DNA from: Salipiger mucosus DSM 16094
GTDB lineage: Bacteria > Pseudomonadota > Alphaproteobacteria > Rhodobacterales > Rhodobacteraceae
Direction of reading: 5' to 3'
DNA length: 64,000 nt
Assembly: GCF_000442255.1 (NCBI RefSeq)
Contig: NZ_KE557273.1
Coordinates: forward strand, 676,662-740,661
Under the pieces are notes generated by a model, which saw nothing but the letters and a program-made list of their open reading frames with translations, was not told the origin of the DNA and ran no database searches. Made by a program: the position numbers and the translations under genes. This document shows positions 53,088 to 61,830 of this stretch, in pieces. Positions within the stretch are counted from its first letter, which is position 1; each line of letters starts with the position of its first letter.

Positions 53088-54266
53088 TCAGACTGCACGC
53101 ACGAGGGTTGCATCGCGCGCTCCCGCGGCCGAGGCCAGCGCCGCCACGAGCGCCTCGAGCACCTCGTCCTGTTCCGCGTCGGTCATCTGCGCGTAGAGCG
53201 GCAGCAGGACCGAACGGTCGCGCGCCGCCTCCGAACGGGGCAGGGGGAAGCGCAGCGCCACGTCGGCCTGGGCCGCTTCCTGGTGCATGTTCATGATCCC
53301 CCGCCGCGTCGCGACGCCGCGATCCAGCATCGCCTGCATCACGCCGCGCTGGTCGATGCCGTCGGCCAGCCCCACGCAGTAGCTCTGCCAGTTGGAACGC
53401 GCCCAGTCCGGCTCGGCGGGTGGCGTCAGCCCCTCGATCCCGGCCAGGGCCGCGCGGTAGCGCTCGGCCAGCGCCCGCCGCCGCGCCACGATCCCGGGCA
53501 GCCGCTTGAGCTGTTCGCGCCCGACCGAGGCCTGGATATCGGTCATGCGGTAGTTGTAGCCACGCACCGGGTAGTCCTCGAAGATCACCTTCGGACTGCC
53601 ATGCCGCGCGGTGTCCGAGACCGACATCCCGTGCTGCCGCCACAGCCGGAAAGCCGCGTCCAGCTCGGGCCGGTCGGTGGTCAGCATGCCGCCCTCGCCG
53701 GTGGTCACGACCTTGCGGGGGTGAAACGAGAAGCACACCACGTCCCCCATCGGCCGCCCGACCGGCTGCCAGTCGCCGCCCATGCGGATCTCTGCGCCGA
53801 TGGCGCAGGCCGCGTCCTCGATCACGGGCACGCCGAACCCCTGCGCCAGCCGCAGAAGCTCGGCCATGTCGCAGGGCATGCCCATCTGGTGCACGCAGAG
53901 GATCGCCCGGGTGCGCGGCCCCAGCGCCTCGGCGACGCGCGAGGGGTCGATGTTGAACCCGTCGGGCTCGATATCGACGAAGACCGGCGTGGCCCCGCAT
54001 TGCCGGATCGCGTTGGCTCCGGCGATGAAGGAATGGCTGACGGTGATGACCTCGTCTCCGGGCCCCACGCCGACGGCCAGCAGCGCGAGATGCAGCGCCG
54101 TGGTGCAGTTCGAGACCGCGCAGGCACGCGCGGCGCCGGTGAGGGCCGCGAAATCCGCCTCGAAGGCGGCGACCTGCGGGCCCTGCGACACCCAGCCCGA
54201 GAGCACCGCCGCGCTGGCGGCCTCGGCCTCCTCGGGACCCAGGAGCGGTTTCGCGATGGGGATCAT
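53088..54266 (-). CDS. DegT/DnrJ/EryC1-family sugar aminotransferase
   Basis: The 392-residue PLP enzyme transfers an amino group to a keto-sugar nucleotide. The PLP lysine is Lys185 in SFHPRKVVTTGEGG; the SNCTTALHLAL phosphate loop and VIEDAACAIGA Asp are in place. The PRKVVTTGEGGM version is common in perosamine/PglE/PseC-like 4-aminotransferases. It starts at the ATG at 54266, overlapping the epimerase stop. With the nearby PglD-like acetyltransferase it could make a 4-acetamido sugar (inference). Confidence 0.9.
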   Translation of the reverse strand: MIPIAKPLLGPEEAEAASAAVLSGWVSQGPQVAAFEADFAALTGAARACAVSNCTTALHLALLAVGVGPGDEVITVSHSFIAGANAIRQCGATPVFVDIEPDGFNIDPSRVAEALGPRTRAILCVHQMGMPCDMAELLRLAQGFGVPVIEDAACAIGAEIRMGGDWQPVGRPMGDVVCFSFHPRKVVTTGEGGMLTTDRPELDAAFRLWRQHGMSVSDTARHGSPKVIFEDYPVRGYNYRMTDIQASVGREQLKRLPGIVARRRALAERYRAALAGIEGLTPPAEPDWARSNWQSYCVGLADGIDQRGVMQAMLDRGVATRRGIMNMHQEAAQADVALRFPLPRSEAARDRSVLLPLYAQMTDAEQDEVLEALVAALASAAGARDATLVRAV

Positions 54267-55267
54267 TGCGCCGCCTCCGTGACCCGCATGTCCGCCCGCG
54301 CGCCCTGCCACCAGGCGATAAGCTCGGCGAGGCCCTTCTCCGGCCCGATCTCGGCCCGGAAGTCGAGGTCGCGCGCCGCGGCCGTGCAGTCGGCCAGACG
54401 CCGCGGTACCGGGTTCACCTTGCGCTCGGGCGCGTGCTCGGGCGTCAGCTCGCCCCGGCCCATGCCGCGCGACATCAGCTGCGCCAGCTCGAGCAGCGAG
54501 GTCTCGGTCTGCGAGCCCACGTTGTAGACCCGGTCGCTGACCGGCGCCTTCGCCGCGCAGATGTTGGCCCGCGCCACGTCGCGCACCTGGATCAGGTCCA
54601 GCGTCTGCGACCCGTCGCCGAAGACCACCGGCGGCAGTCCCGCCGACAGCCGCTCCATCCAGCGCACCATGACCTCGGTGTACTTGCCGTGCAGGTCCAT
54701 GCGCGGCCCGTAGACGTTGAAGTAGCGCAGCGCCACGTAGTCCAGACCGTACATGTCGTTGAAGGACCGCAACAGCCCCTCGCCGAAACTCTTGGCCGCG
54801 CCGTAGAGCGTGCGGTTGTCGTAGGGCGGGTCGCTCTCGGGCGTGGGGAAATGCGGCGCGCTGCCGTAGATCGAGGCCGAGGAGGCCATCACCACCTTGC
54901 GCACCTTGTGGCGCACGCAGTCCTGCAGCAGGTCGTAGGTCGCCTGCACCATGACCGACATGGCCTCGTCGGGCTCGGCGGCGCAATGGGTGATCCGCAG
55001 TGCCGCCTGGTGGAAGACCACGTCGCTTTCCGCCACGAGCCGCTGCATCACGTCGCGGTCGCGGATGTCGGCATCGACCAGCCGGACGCGCGAGGATCGC
55101 CGGGCATCGGCCAGGTTCTCGGGGCGGCCGCGCACCATGTTGTCGATCACGACCACGCGCTTGACCTTCTCGTCGAGCAGCTGGTCCACGATGTGCGATC
55201 CCACGAAGCCGGCCCCGCCGGTCACCAGGACGGTCGCGCCCTTCAGGATATCGGTGTTCCCGGTCAT
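54263..55267 (-). CDS. NAD-dependent epimerase/dehydratase (nucleotide-sugar SDR)
   Basis: The 334-residue extended SDR has the NAD loop TGGAGFVGSH, the ASSASIYGSAPHFPTPE active-site segment, LYGAAKSFGEG (Tyr-x3-Lys) and RYFNVYGPRMD. It acts on a UDP- or GDP-sugar, either as 4-epimerase or as dehydratase; the features do not decide between these. ATGA overlaps on both sides link it to the two aminotransferases. As the 4-aminotransferase needs a 4-keto substrate, a dehydratase role is attractive but unproven. Confidence 0.9.
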   Translation of the reverse strand: MTGNTDILKGATVLVTGGAGFVGSHIVDQLLDEKVKRVVVIDNMVRGRPENLADARRSSRVRLVDADIRDRDVMQRLVAESDVVFHQAALRITHCAAEPDEAMSVMVQATYDLLQDCVRHKVRKVVMASSASIYGSAPHFPTPESDPPYDNRTLYGAAKSFGEGLLRSFNDMYGLDYVALRYFNVYGPRMDLHGKYTEVMVRWMERLSAGLPPVVFGDGSQTLDLIQVRDVARANICAAKAPVSDRVYNVGSQTETSLLELAQLMSRGMGRGELTPEHAPERKVNPVPRRLADCTAAARDLDFRAEIGPEKGLAELIAWWQGARADMRVTEAAQ

Positions 55268-56391
55268 GCGATGGCCCTTTCTCTCGGCTCATGGGTGCGT
55301 TCCGACAGCGCGTTGACCGCCGCCGCGACCTGTTCGACCTCCGGGCCCGTGAGCTCGGGGAAGATCGGCAGCGACAGGGTGCGCGCGGCATAGGCCTCGG
55401 CCACCGGGAAGCTGCCCGGGCCGTTCGCCAGGTCGGCGTAGGCAGGCTGCAGGTGGACGGGCCGCATGTAGTGGACGTTGGTGCCGATGCCCGCGTCGGT
55501 CAGGTCGCGGCGCAGCGCGTCGCGGTCCTCGCTCTCGATGGCATAGACGTGGTAGACGTGGTCCTCGGGCCCCGAGGTGGCCGGGCGCCGGATCTCCGGC
55601 GCCAGCGCCGCGTCGTAGTGCCCCGCGATCCGGCGCCGCGCGGCGGTCCAGCCGTCGAGGTGCCGCAGCTTCACGCCCAGCACCGCGCCCTGGATCGCGT
55701 CCATGCGGTAGTTGTAGCCGCGCAGCGCATGCACGCCGCGCTCCAGCTGGCCCCAGTCGCGCAGCGCCCGCAAGCGGGAGGCAAGACCGTCGTCGTTCGT
55801 CGTGACGGCCCCGCCTTCGCCGGCCGCGCCAAGGTTCTTGCCCGGGTAGAAGCTGAAGCAGCCCATGGCCCCGAAGGATCCCGCCCGTTGCCCGTCGCGC
55901 CGCGCGCCGTGGGCCTGCGCGGAATCCTCGATCAGCGTCAGGCGGTTGGCGTAGGCGATCGCGTCGAGCGCGGCCATGTCGGCCAGCCGCCCGTGGAAAT
56001 GCACCGGCAGGATGGCCTTGGTCCGCGGCGTGACGGCCCTGGCGCATTGCGCCGGGTCCATGGTCAGCGTCTCGGGGTCCACGTCCACAAGCACCGGCGT
56101 CGCCCCGCAGTAGAGGATCGCCGCCACCGTCGCCACGAAGGTCGTGGGCACGGTGATCACCTCGTCGCCGGGGCCCACGCCCGCGGTGAGCAGCGCCAGC
56201 TGAAGGGCCGAGGTCCCGGTGCTGACGGCCACGGCGTGGCGCGTGCCGCAGTAGGTCGCGAAGTTCTCCTCGAAGCACTCCACCGGCTCGCCCAGCACGT
56301 ACTGGCCGCTGCGCAGGGTCGCGAGAACGGAGGCTTCTAGGTCGTCGGCGATGCCGGCATATTGTCGGCGCAAGTCGAGAAACGGGATCAT
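55264..56391 (-). CDS. DegT/DnrJ/EryC1-family sugar aminotransferase (WbpE/WlbC-like)
   Basis: The 375-residue PLP aminotransferase has its lysine at 185 in FSFYPGKNLGAAGEGG. The STGTSALQLAL loop and LIEDSAQAHGA Asp are also present. The HFHGRLADM and PGKNLGA variants are typical of WbpE/WlbC-like enzymes that aminate the 3-keto group of UDP-GlcNAc-derived sugars. The neighbours (an oxidoreductase and an acetyltransferase immediately upstream) are the partners expected for this step. Confidence 0.9.
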   Translation of the reverse strand: MIPFLDLRRQYAGIADDLEASVLATLRSGQYVLGEPVECFEENFATYCGTRHAVAVSTGTSALQLALLTAGVGPGDEVITVPTTFVATVAAILYCGATPVLVDVDPETLTMDPAQCARAVTPRTKAILPVHFHGRLADMAALDAIAYANRLTLIEDSAQAHGARRDGQRAGSFGAMGCFSFYPGKNLGAAGEGGAVTTNDDGLASRLRALRDWGQLERGVHALRGYNYRMDAIQGAVLGVKLRHLDGWTAARRRIAGHYDAALAPEIRRPATSGPEDHVYHVYAIESEDRDALRRDLTDAGIGTNVHYMRPVHLQPAYADLANGPGSFPVAEAYAARTLSLPIFPELTGPEVEQVAAAVNALSERTHEPRERAIA

Positions 56392-57407
56392 GAGGCAACC
56401 TTCCTGGTAACGAGATCGACGGGATGGCCGCGCTGCCGCGTCGAGAGCGACGCGGCGGCCAGCAGTTCCACGACACGCAGCCCGCCCTCGCCGTCGGTGA
56501 GCGGAGCGGTGCGGCTGTCGATGGCGCGCACGAATTCCTCGACCTCGGTGAGCAGCGCTTCCTTGGTCGAGAGGGCGGGCGCGTGCATGTCGCCCAGCCG
56601 GTAGGACACGAGATGTTCGTAGGGATCGCCGTTGCACGAGGCGCCCCGGTCGTAGACCTTGATCTTCTCGCTGGTCTCCATGTCGTCGTAGACGACCATC
56701 TTGCGGCTGCCGCCGATCAGCGTCTGGCGGATCTTGACCGGCGCCAGCCAGTTGACGTTGAGGTTCGCCATGGTGCCGCCGTCGTAGTGCACGGTGACAT
56801 GGGCCATGTTCTCCGGGCTGCCCGCCAGGAAGCCCGCCGCGCAGGCCGAGATCGCCACCGGGCTCTGGTCCAGCAGGTGGTCCATGATGGCGAAGTCGTG
56901 CACCGCCAGGTCCCAGATCACGTTCACGTCGCGCTGGAAGAGCCCCAGGTTCACCCGCGTGGAGTCGTAGTAGTAGAGATCGCCCAGCTCGCCGTCCTCC
57001 AGCAGCTGGCTGATCTTCCGGATCGCCGGGGTGTAGACGAAGGTGTGGTCCACCATCAGCGTGAGCCCGCGCCGCGCGGCCTCGTCCACCAGCTGCACCG
57101 CCTGGGCGACGGTCTCGGTCATGGGTTTCTCGACCAGAACGTGCTTGCCCGCGCGCAGCGCGGCGAGCGCGAGTTCGAAATGCGTTTGCACCGGGGTCGC
57201 GATCATCACCGCGTCGACCTGCGGGTCGCGCAGCATCTCGCCGATGTCTCCCGTCATCCGTGCCGCGGGATGGCGCGGCGCGGCGCGCTTGCGGGCCTCG
57301 GGCGAGGGGTCCGCGATCATCTCGACCTTCGCGACCCCGCTCTCGGCGACGGCACGGGCCAGGTTCGGCCCCCAGTAGCCGTAGCCGGCAACTCCAACCC
57401 CGATCAT
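56388..57407 (-). CDS. Gfo/Idh/MocA-family sugar oxidoreductase (WbpB/WlbA-like)
   Basis: The 339-residue NAD-dependent dehydrogenase starts at the ATG at 57407. The N-terminal Rossmann loop is GVAGYGYWGPNLARA, followed by GKHVLVEKPMTET with the catalytic Glu-Lys-Pro and by DLAVHDFAIMDHLL (His). WbpB/WlbA enzymes oxidise the 3-OH of a UDP-N-acetylhexosamine(uronate) to the keto form used by the aminotransferase. It overlaps both neighbours by ATGA. Confidence 0.9.
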   Translation of the reverse strand: MIGVGVAGYGYWGPNLARAVAESGVAKVEMIADPSPEARKRAAPRHPAARMTGDIGEMLRDPQVDAVMIATPVQTHFELALAALRAGKHVLVEKPMTETVAQAVQLVDEAARRGLTLMVDHTFVYTPAIRKISQLLEDGELGDLYYYDSTRVNLGLFQRDVNVIWDLAVHDFAIMDHLLDQSPVAISACAAGFLAGSPENMAHVTVHYDGGTMANLNVNWLAPVKIRQTLIGGSRKMVVYDDMETSEKIKVYDRGASCNGDPYEHLVSYRLGDMHAPALSTKEALLTEVEEFVRAIDSRTAPLTDGEGGLRVVELLAAASLSTRQRGHPVDLVTRKVAS

Positions 57408-57922
57408 GCCCGGCCTCCCGTCTGAAGTTGCGACGCGTCGGCGGGCGGCGGCGCATGGCGCCGGTCGCCCACGATCCGTGCGGGCACGCCCGCGACGATG
57501 GCGTGGTCGGGAACGTCGCGGGTCACCACCGCTCCGGCCCCGACCAACGCCCCGGTGCCGATGCGAAGCCCCGGCAGCACGGTCGCATTCGTGCCGATCG
57601 AGGCCCCGCGGCCCACATGCACCGGCTCGCAGCACCAGTCGTCGGCACCCTTCAGGCTGCCGTCGGGGTTGGTGCTCGAGGGGAAACGGTCATTGGTGAA
57701 CATCACCCCGTGACCGACAAAGACCTCGTCCTCCAGCGTCACGCCCTCGCACAGGAAGCTGTGCGAGGAGATCTTGCAGCGCGCGCCCACGGTGCAGCCC
57801 GCCTGGATCTCGACGAAGGCGCCGATCCGGCTGCCGGCGCCGATACTGCAGCCGTAGAGGTTTACGAGGTCGGGTTGGAAGATGCGCGCGTCCGGCGCGA
57901 TGCTGCAGTTCGTGATCGCCAA
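57404..57922 (-). CDS. Hexapeptide-repeat N-acetyltransferase (WbpD/WlbB-like)
   Basis: The 172-residue left-handed beta-helix acetyltransferase is full of hexapeptide repeats (IGAGSRIGAFVEIQ, VGHGVMFTNDRFPS, IGTNATVLPG). The FTNDRFP loop is characteristic of WlbB/WbpD enzymes that acetylate the 3-amino group of UDP-2-acetamido-3-amino sugars. No ATG is available: an in-frame TGA lies six codons upstream, so the TTG at 57922 behind a GGAGACAGG site is the probable start. It is the first gene of the five-gene amino-sugar operon. Confidence 0.87.
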   Translation of the reverse strand: MAITNCSIAPDARIFQPDLVNLYGCSIGAGSRIGAFVEIQAGCTVGARCKISSHSFLCEGVTLEDEVFVGHGVMFTNDRFPSSTNPDGSLKGADDWCCEPVHVGRGASIGTNATVLPGLRIGTGALVGAGAVVTRDVPDHAIVAGVPARIVGDRRHAPPPADASQLQTGGRA

Positions 57923-58095
57923 GGCACCTGTCTCCGTTCAGGGCCCGGCCGCCGGGCACGAGGTCCTGGCGTACGGGCGGTTTCCTGAAGCGAGAGTATG
58001 GAGTTGGGGGCTTGGCGAAAGCGTCCGAACGGGCGCGGGCACTCATCCAAATGCACAGGCCGGGCGCCGCAAGTGGGCCTTTCGCGTCATCCCCG

Positions 58096-58162
58096 GCGCC
58101 TTTCGTGCGCAAAAGGCGCGGCCCGGAGGCAGGGAAGCCCCGGCCGCGCGCGCGGCCGGGGC
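58096..58162 (-). terminator. Two stem-loops after the beta-helix protein gene
   Basis: Immediately after the minus-strand stop at 58173 lies a perfect 26-nt palindrome (58137-58162, GCCCCGGCCGCGC and its complement), a very stable GC-only stem with no loop bases of its own. A second inverted repeat, GCGCCTTT (58096-58103) with AAAGGCGC (58112-58119), follows. The second places a TTTTGCG run within the stem in the transcript. Together they probably end transcription; a protein-binding role for the palindrome is possible. Confidence 0.5.
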
Positions 58163-58172
58163 AGGGGCACCG

Positions 58173-61100
58173 TCAGAGGACGGTGTCGCTCTCGAAGGGG
58201 GTGCCCTCGATCAGGCCGGTCTCGAAGCCGACAAAGCCGGCGTCCTCGTCCACGTGGCGGACCTCGCCGTCACGCGAGGTCTCCTCGAGCACGCGCAGCA
58301 CCATGCTTTCGTCGTCCAGCGACGCGGTCTGCAGCGTCGCCACGTCCCAGCCGTTGGTGGTCTGCATGTCCGTCACCATGACGAAGTCCTCGCCCGAGAA
58401 GCTGCCGTCGAAGTCGACCGTGGTCGGCCGGTGATCGACCATGTTCCCCGAGGTGCCGGCAAGCGCGCCGTCGGTCGCGCTGCCGCCCTGGCCGACCGCG
58501 ATCCAGTCGAAGCCCTCGGCCTCGATCGAGCCGGTCGCGGCTTCCTGCTGGAACAGGCGCGCCTCGAAGCCCGTCTCGCTGACCGAGCGCAGGCGATCGG
58601 TGACCGCCATTGCGTTGGCCTCGCCCACGGCCTGGCCCAGCACAACCGGTGCGGAGTCGAAGGCGCCGTCGTCGAACGAGATCCCGGCAAAGCTGCCGCC
58701 CACCGAGGCGTCGCCCGCGCTGATCGTGCGGCCGTCTGACAGGACATGCGTGCCCTTCTCGACCGCGAGCCAGCTGATCTCCTCGGTCGTGTGCCAGTCG
58801 TCGAGGTATTCGTACTCGTCGATCTGGTACTCGAAACCGGTGTCGGTGACGTTGCGGACCCGCACCGTGTAGGGGTTGGCCCCGTTCCCGGTGAGGCCGC
58901 CCATGACGACCGAGGGATCCTCGAGCGGGGTGTCGAAGGTGACCGAGGTCCAGTCGCCCGCGCCGGCCTGCCCGGCGACGACCGTGCCGGTCTCGCCGAT
59001 GACGTTGTCACCGGCGACGTCAGTCGCGGTGTCCGGCGTCAGCACGACGTCGACCCAGTAGTTGCTGAAGGCATAGCTCTGGTCCGGGAAGCTGCTGCCG
59101 CCGCTGCCGTAGGAATAGACCCCGGAGTTCGCCTCGAGGCTGATCGGCCCCTCGTCCGAGGCGCTGTCGAAGTAGTCCTCCGAGACGACGTAGCCGCCGT
59201 TCGGGGCGTAGTAGGAGGCGATGTAGTCCTCGCCGGCCTCGAGCTGCAGCGGCTTGTCGAAGGACACGGTGCTCCAGCCGCTCTCGGTCACCTCGGCGGT
59301 GGCCTGGCCCAGGCGCGTGCCGCTGTCGGACCACAGGTTGATCGACTGCGTGCCGGTGTTCGCCTCGCTCACGTAGAGCCGCAGCGCCTCGAGCGCGGCG
59401 TCGACATCCGCGGTGAACCGCAGGCCAAGCGTGACGGCGGCCGTGTCGCTGTCGGCCATGATGTCCGGCGTCGCCGAGCTGTCCCAGATGCTGAAGCTGC
59501 CCGCTTCCTCGTCGTCTTCCGGCGGAGCGGGCGGCGTCACCTCGGCGGTCGAGACCTGGATCTCGGCCTGCGCCGTGTCGGTGCCGCCTGCGCCGTCCGA
59601 GATGGTGTAGTCGAAGCGCGCCATGCCGGTGAACCCGGCGTCCGGCGTGAAGACCACGGTCTCGTCCGCGGCCAGCGAAACGGTCCCGTTCACCGCGCCG
59701 CTGACGTTGGTGATCGTCAGCGAGTCACCGTCGGCGTCGGTATCGTTGTCCTTCAGCATCGACGGCTTGAGCGACAGCGCCGTGTCCTCGCTCGTCGCGA
59801 AGCCGGAGTCGTCGGTCGCCACGGGCGCGGTGTTGGACGGCGGCGCGCTCGCGGCCGTGACCTCGATCGAGACGGTGGCGGTGTCGGTGCCGCCTGCGCC
59901 GTCCGAGACGGTGTAGTCGAAGCTCGCCATGCCGGAGTAGCCGGCATCCGGGGTGAAGACCACCGAGGAGGCACTTGCCAGCGAGACAGTGCCGTTCACC
60001 GCGCCGCTGACGCTGGTGACGGTCAGCGCGTCGCCGTCCGCATCGCTGTCGTTGGCGCGCAGGTCCGCGGTGGCGATCGTCGCCGCCGTGTCCTCGGTCG
60101 TCGAGAAGCCGCTGTCGTTCGTGGCCTCGGGTGCGGTGTTGGCGGGCGGCGTCGGGGTCCCGCTGCTGTCGCGCTCGTAGGCGCCGATGTCCACGACCCC
60201 CTCGACACGCGCGGTCCCTTCGAGATCGACCGAGGCCAGCCCGTAGTCGTCGGTGCCCGCGTCGATCGCAACCGAGCCCGAGGACAGCCGGAAGTCGTTG
60301 CCCGGGTCGATGAAACCGGGGTCCACGCCCAGCAGGTTGCCGTCTGCCGCGCTCGGCATCGCGTTGCCGCCGTCGGTCTTGACCGAGGCTTCGCCGGCGG
60401 TGCCGGTGTAGGTCAGGTTGTTGGCCCAGACCACGTTGTCGTTCGTGTAGCCACCGTAGGAATTGTTGTCGATCGCGGTGTTCTCGGGGTGCACCGAGGG
60501 ATCGACCACCGCGATGTTGTTCACGAAGGTGTTGTTGCTCGACTGCGAGTTGCTGATCTCGCCGCGCCAGGTGCCGGTGTTCTGCAGGTCCTGGTTGTTG
60601 TGGTAGGCGGTATTGCCGCGCACGGTGACGTTGTCGCTCCAGATGACCTGGATGCCCTTGCCGCCGTTCTCGTAGACGAGGTTGTTCTCGACCAGCGTCG
60701 GGTAGGTGTAGCTCGGGAAGGCGCTGTTCTGGGTGCTCTGGAAATCATCGATGATGATCCCGTTGCCGTCGGTGTGCTGGCCGTTCTCGGTGACGTTGTC
60801 GTAGGAGACGTTGTTCCGGATGATCGTGCGGTAGCCCGTCGTCTCGGTGTCACCGGTGATGTTGCGGTTCTCGTAGACCGAGATGCCCGAGAACCAGTCG
60901 CTGGCCGCGTTGCCGTAGGTGGTGTTGCCCTCGATCAGGTAGAATTCGCCCCAGATCGCCGACAGCCCCGAGGCGCCGTTGTCGTGCGAGATGTTGTTCA
61001 GCATCGAGATGTGGTGCGAGTTCTGGGCCTCGATGCCGTGATAGGCGCTGCCCGTGATCTCGAACCCGTCGATGGTGATGTAGCTCCCCTCGATGGTGAA

Positions 61101-61346
61101 GCCGTTGCCCGAACTTCCCGGTTGAATCGACGCGGCACCTGGGGTTTCTGACCGGATCGTGATGTCGCCGGCCGCGGATCCGTCGATGTTGACGTAAACG
61201 CTTTCGCGGTAGGTGCCGGGCTTCACGAGAACAGTGTCGCCGGGCTGCAAACCGGAGCTGACCGCATGATTGATCGTGGCGAACGGAGAGGATTCGCTTC
61301 CGTCGTTTGCGTTACTGCCAGTTGTCGAAACGTAGTACGTTGCCAT
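58173..61346 (-). CDS. Beta-helix / cadherin-like / DUF4082 / lectin-like secreted protein
   Basis: The 1057-residue modular protein is counted from the ATG at 61346 (after AAGGCGAAAG); the N terminus ATYYVSTTGSNANDG is typical of type-I-secreted beta-helix proteins. Residues 1-390 form a right-handed parallel beta-helix (many N-x-x-Y/V repeats, as in polysaccharide lyases and epimerases). Two nearly equal cadherin/Ig-like repeats follow (402-498, 504-598), then one DUF4082 module (615-771). The C terminus has three H-type-lectin-like repeats (about 785-865, 875-955, 965-1045). No Sec signal is present at this start. It shares DUF4082 with the giant protein at 32119-36273, so both may act on, or stick to, the exopolysaccharide. 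Function is not established. Confidence 0.85.
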   Translation of the reverse strand: MATYYVSTTGSNANDGSESSPFATINHAVSSGLQPGDTVLVKPGTYRESVYVNIDGSAAGDITIRSETPGAASIQPGSSGNGFTIEGSYITIDGFEITGSAYHGIEAQNSHHISMLNNISHDNGASGLSAIWGEFYLIEGNTTYGNAASDWFSGISVYENRNITGDTETTGYRTIIRNNVSYDNVTENGQHTDGNGIIIDDFQSTQNSAFPSYTYPTLVENNLVYENGGKGIQVIWSDNVTVRGNTAYHNNQDLQNTGTWRGEISNSQSSNNTFVNNIAVVDPSVHPENTAIDNNSYGGYTNDNVVWANNLTYTGTAGEASVKTDGGNAMPSAADGNLLGVDPGFIDPGNDFRLSSGSVAIDAGTDDYGLASVDLEGTARVEGVVDIGAYERDSSGTPTPPANTAPEATNDSGFSTTEDTAATIATADLRANDSDADGDALTVTSVSGAVNGTVSLASASSVVFTPDAGYSGMASFDYTVSDGAGGTDTATVSIEVTAASAPPSNTAPVATDDSGFATSEDTALSLKPSMLKDNDTDADGDSLTITNVSGAVNGTVSLAADETVVFTPDAGFTGMARFDYTISDGAGGTDTAQAEIQVSTAEVTPPAPPEDDEEAGSFSIWDSSATPDIMADSDTAAVTLGLRFTADVDAALEALRLYVSEANTGTQSINLWSDSGTRLGQATAEVTESGWSTVSFDKPLQLEAGEDYIASYYAPNGGYVVSEDYFDSASDEGPISLEANSGVYSYGSGGSSFPDQSYAFSNYWVDVVLTPDTATDVAGDNVIGETGTVVAGQAGAGDWTSVTFDTPLEDPSVVMGGLTGNGANPYTVRVRNVTDTGFEYQIDEYEYLDDWHTTEEISWLAVEKGTHVLSDGRTISAGDASVGGSFAGISFDDGAFDSAPVVLGQAVGEANAMAVTDRLRSVSETGFEARLFQQEAATGSIEAEGFDWIAVGQGGSATDGALAGTSGNMVDHRPTTVDFDGSFSGEDFVMVTDMQTTNGWDVATLQTASLDDESMVLRVLEETSRDGEVRHVDEDAGFVGFETGLIEGTPFESDTVL
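59553..60143 (-). repeat. Tandem pair of cadherin/Ig-like domain repeats
   Basis: Two consecutive modules of about 97 residues (59853-60143 and 59553-59837) share long identical patches, including SGAVNGTVSLA, VVFTPDAG and SDGAGGTDTA, and the Ca-binding-like ND-x-DADGD motif. They are adjacent, connected by a short Pro/Ser-rich linker, and look like a fairly recent internal duplication. Unequal recombination between them could change copy number. Confidence 0.8.
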
Positions 61347-61830
61347 GTAGCTTTCGCCTTTTTGAGTATTGGCTTGTCCATTCGGATGAGTGGACATGGC
61401 AACGGATACCAGCCGGTCGAATCCACGGACCAGATTGGCAACCCCCCTCAGAAAGGCCTCGGGCAAAGACCCGCCGACTCGCATTTCGGCCGCGTCGGCG
61501 ATTGATTCAAGGCTCTCGGAAATGTGTGCGGTGCGCCAATGACTTGCTCCCGGCCCCCCCTCACGGGCAGGGGTGGGGACCGCCATTGCCAGCACCATTG
61601 CGGCGGTCAGAAGGCACAGGCGGATAGTTGCGCAGAGGCGCGCCGCCCGCCGAAATATGTAAAAAGTGTGACGAAGAGCGACGGCCGAACGCGCCGCGCT
61701 GGCGCAAATCACGCCCTTTCCGGCGCGTCCGGATTCGACGCACCTGGCCGTTCGGACATGCCCCGGAGGTTGCGTCAGGGGCCCGCTCCGGTCCTCGCCG
61801 CTGCAGGGAATGACGGGGTCCGGGGACACC
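61347..61830. other. Intergenic region upstream of the beta-helix protein
   Basis: This 484-nt stretch lies between the methyltransferase stop and the beta-helix protein start. It is less G/C-rich than its surroundings and includes a TTTTTACATATTT patch around 61655-61667 (minus strand) that could be a promoter. The frame of the downstream gene stays open through it to 61829 and includes a hydrophobic, signal-like segment (about 61570-61640). The codon usage is weak, so I regard most of it as 5' untranslated DNA. Confidence 0.4.
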
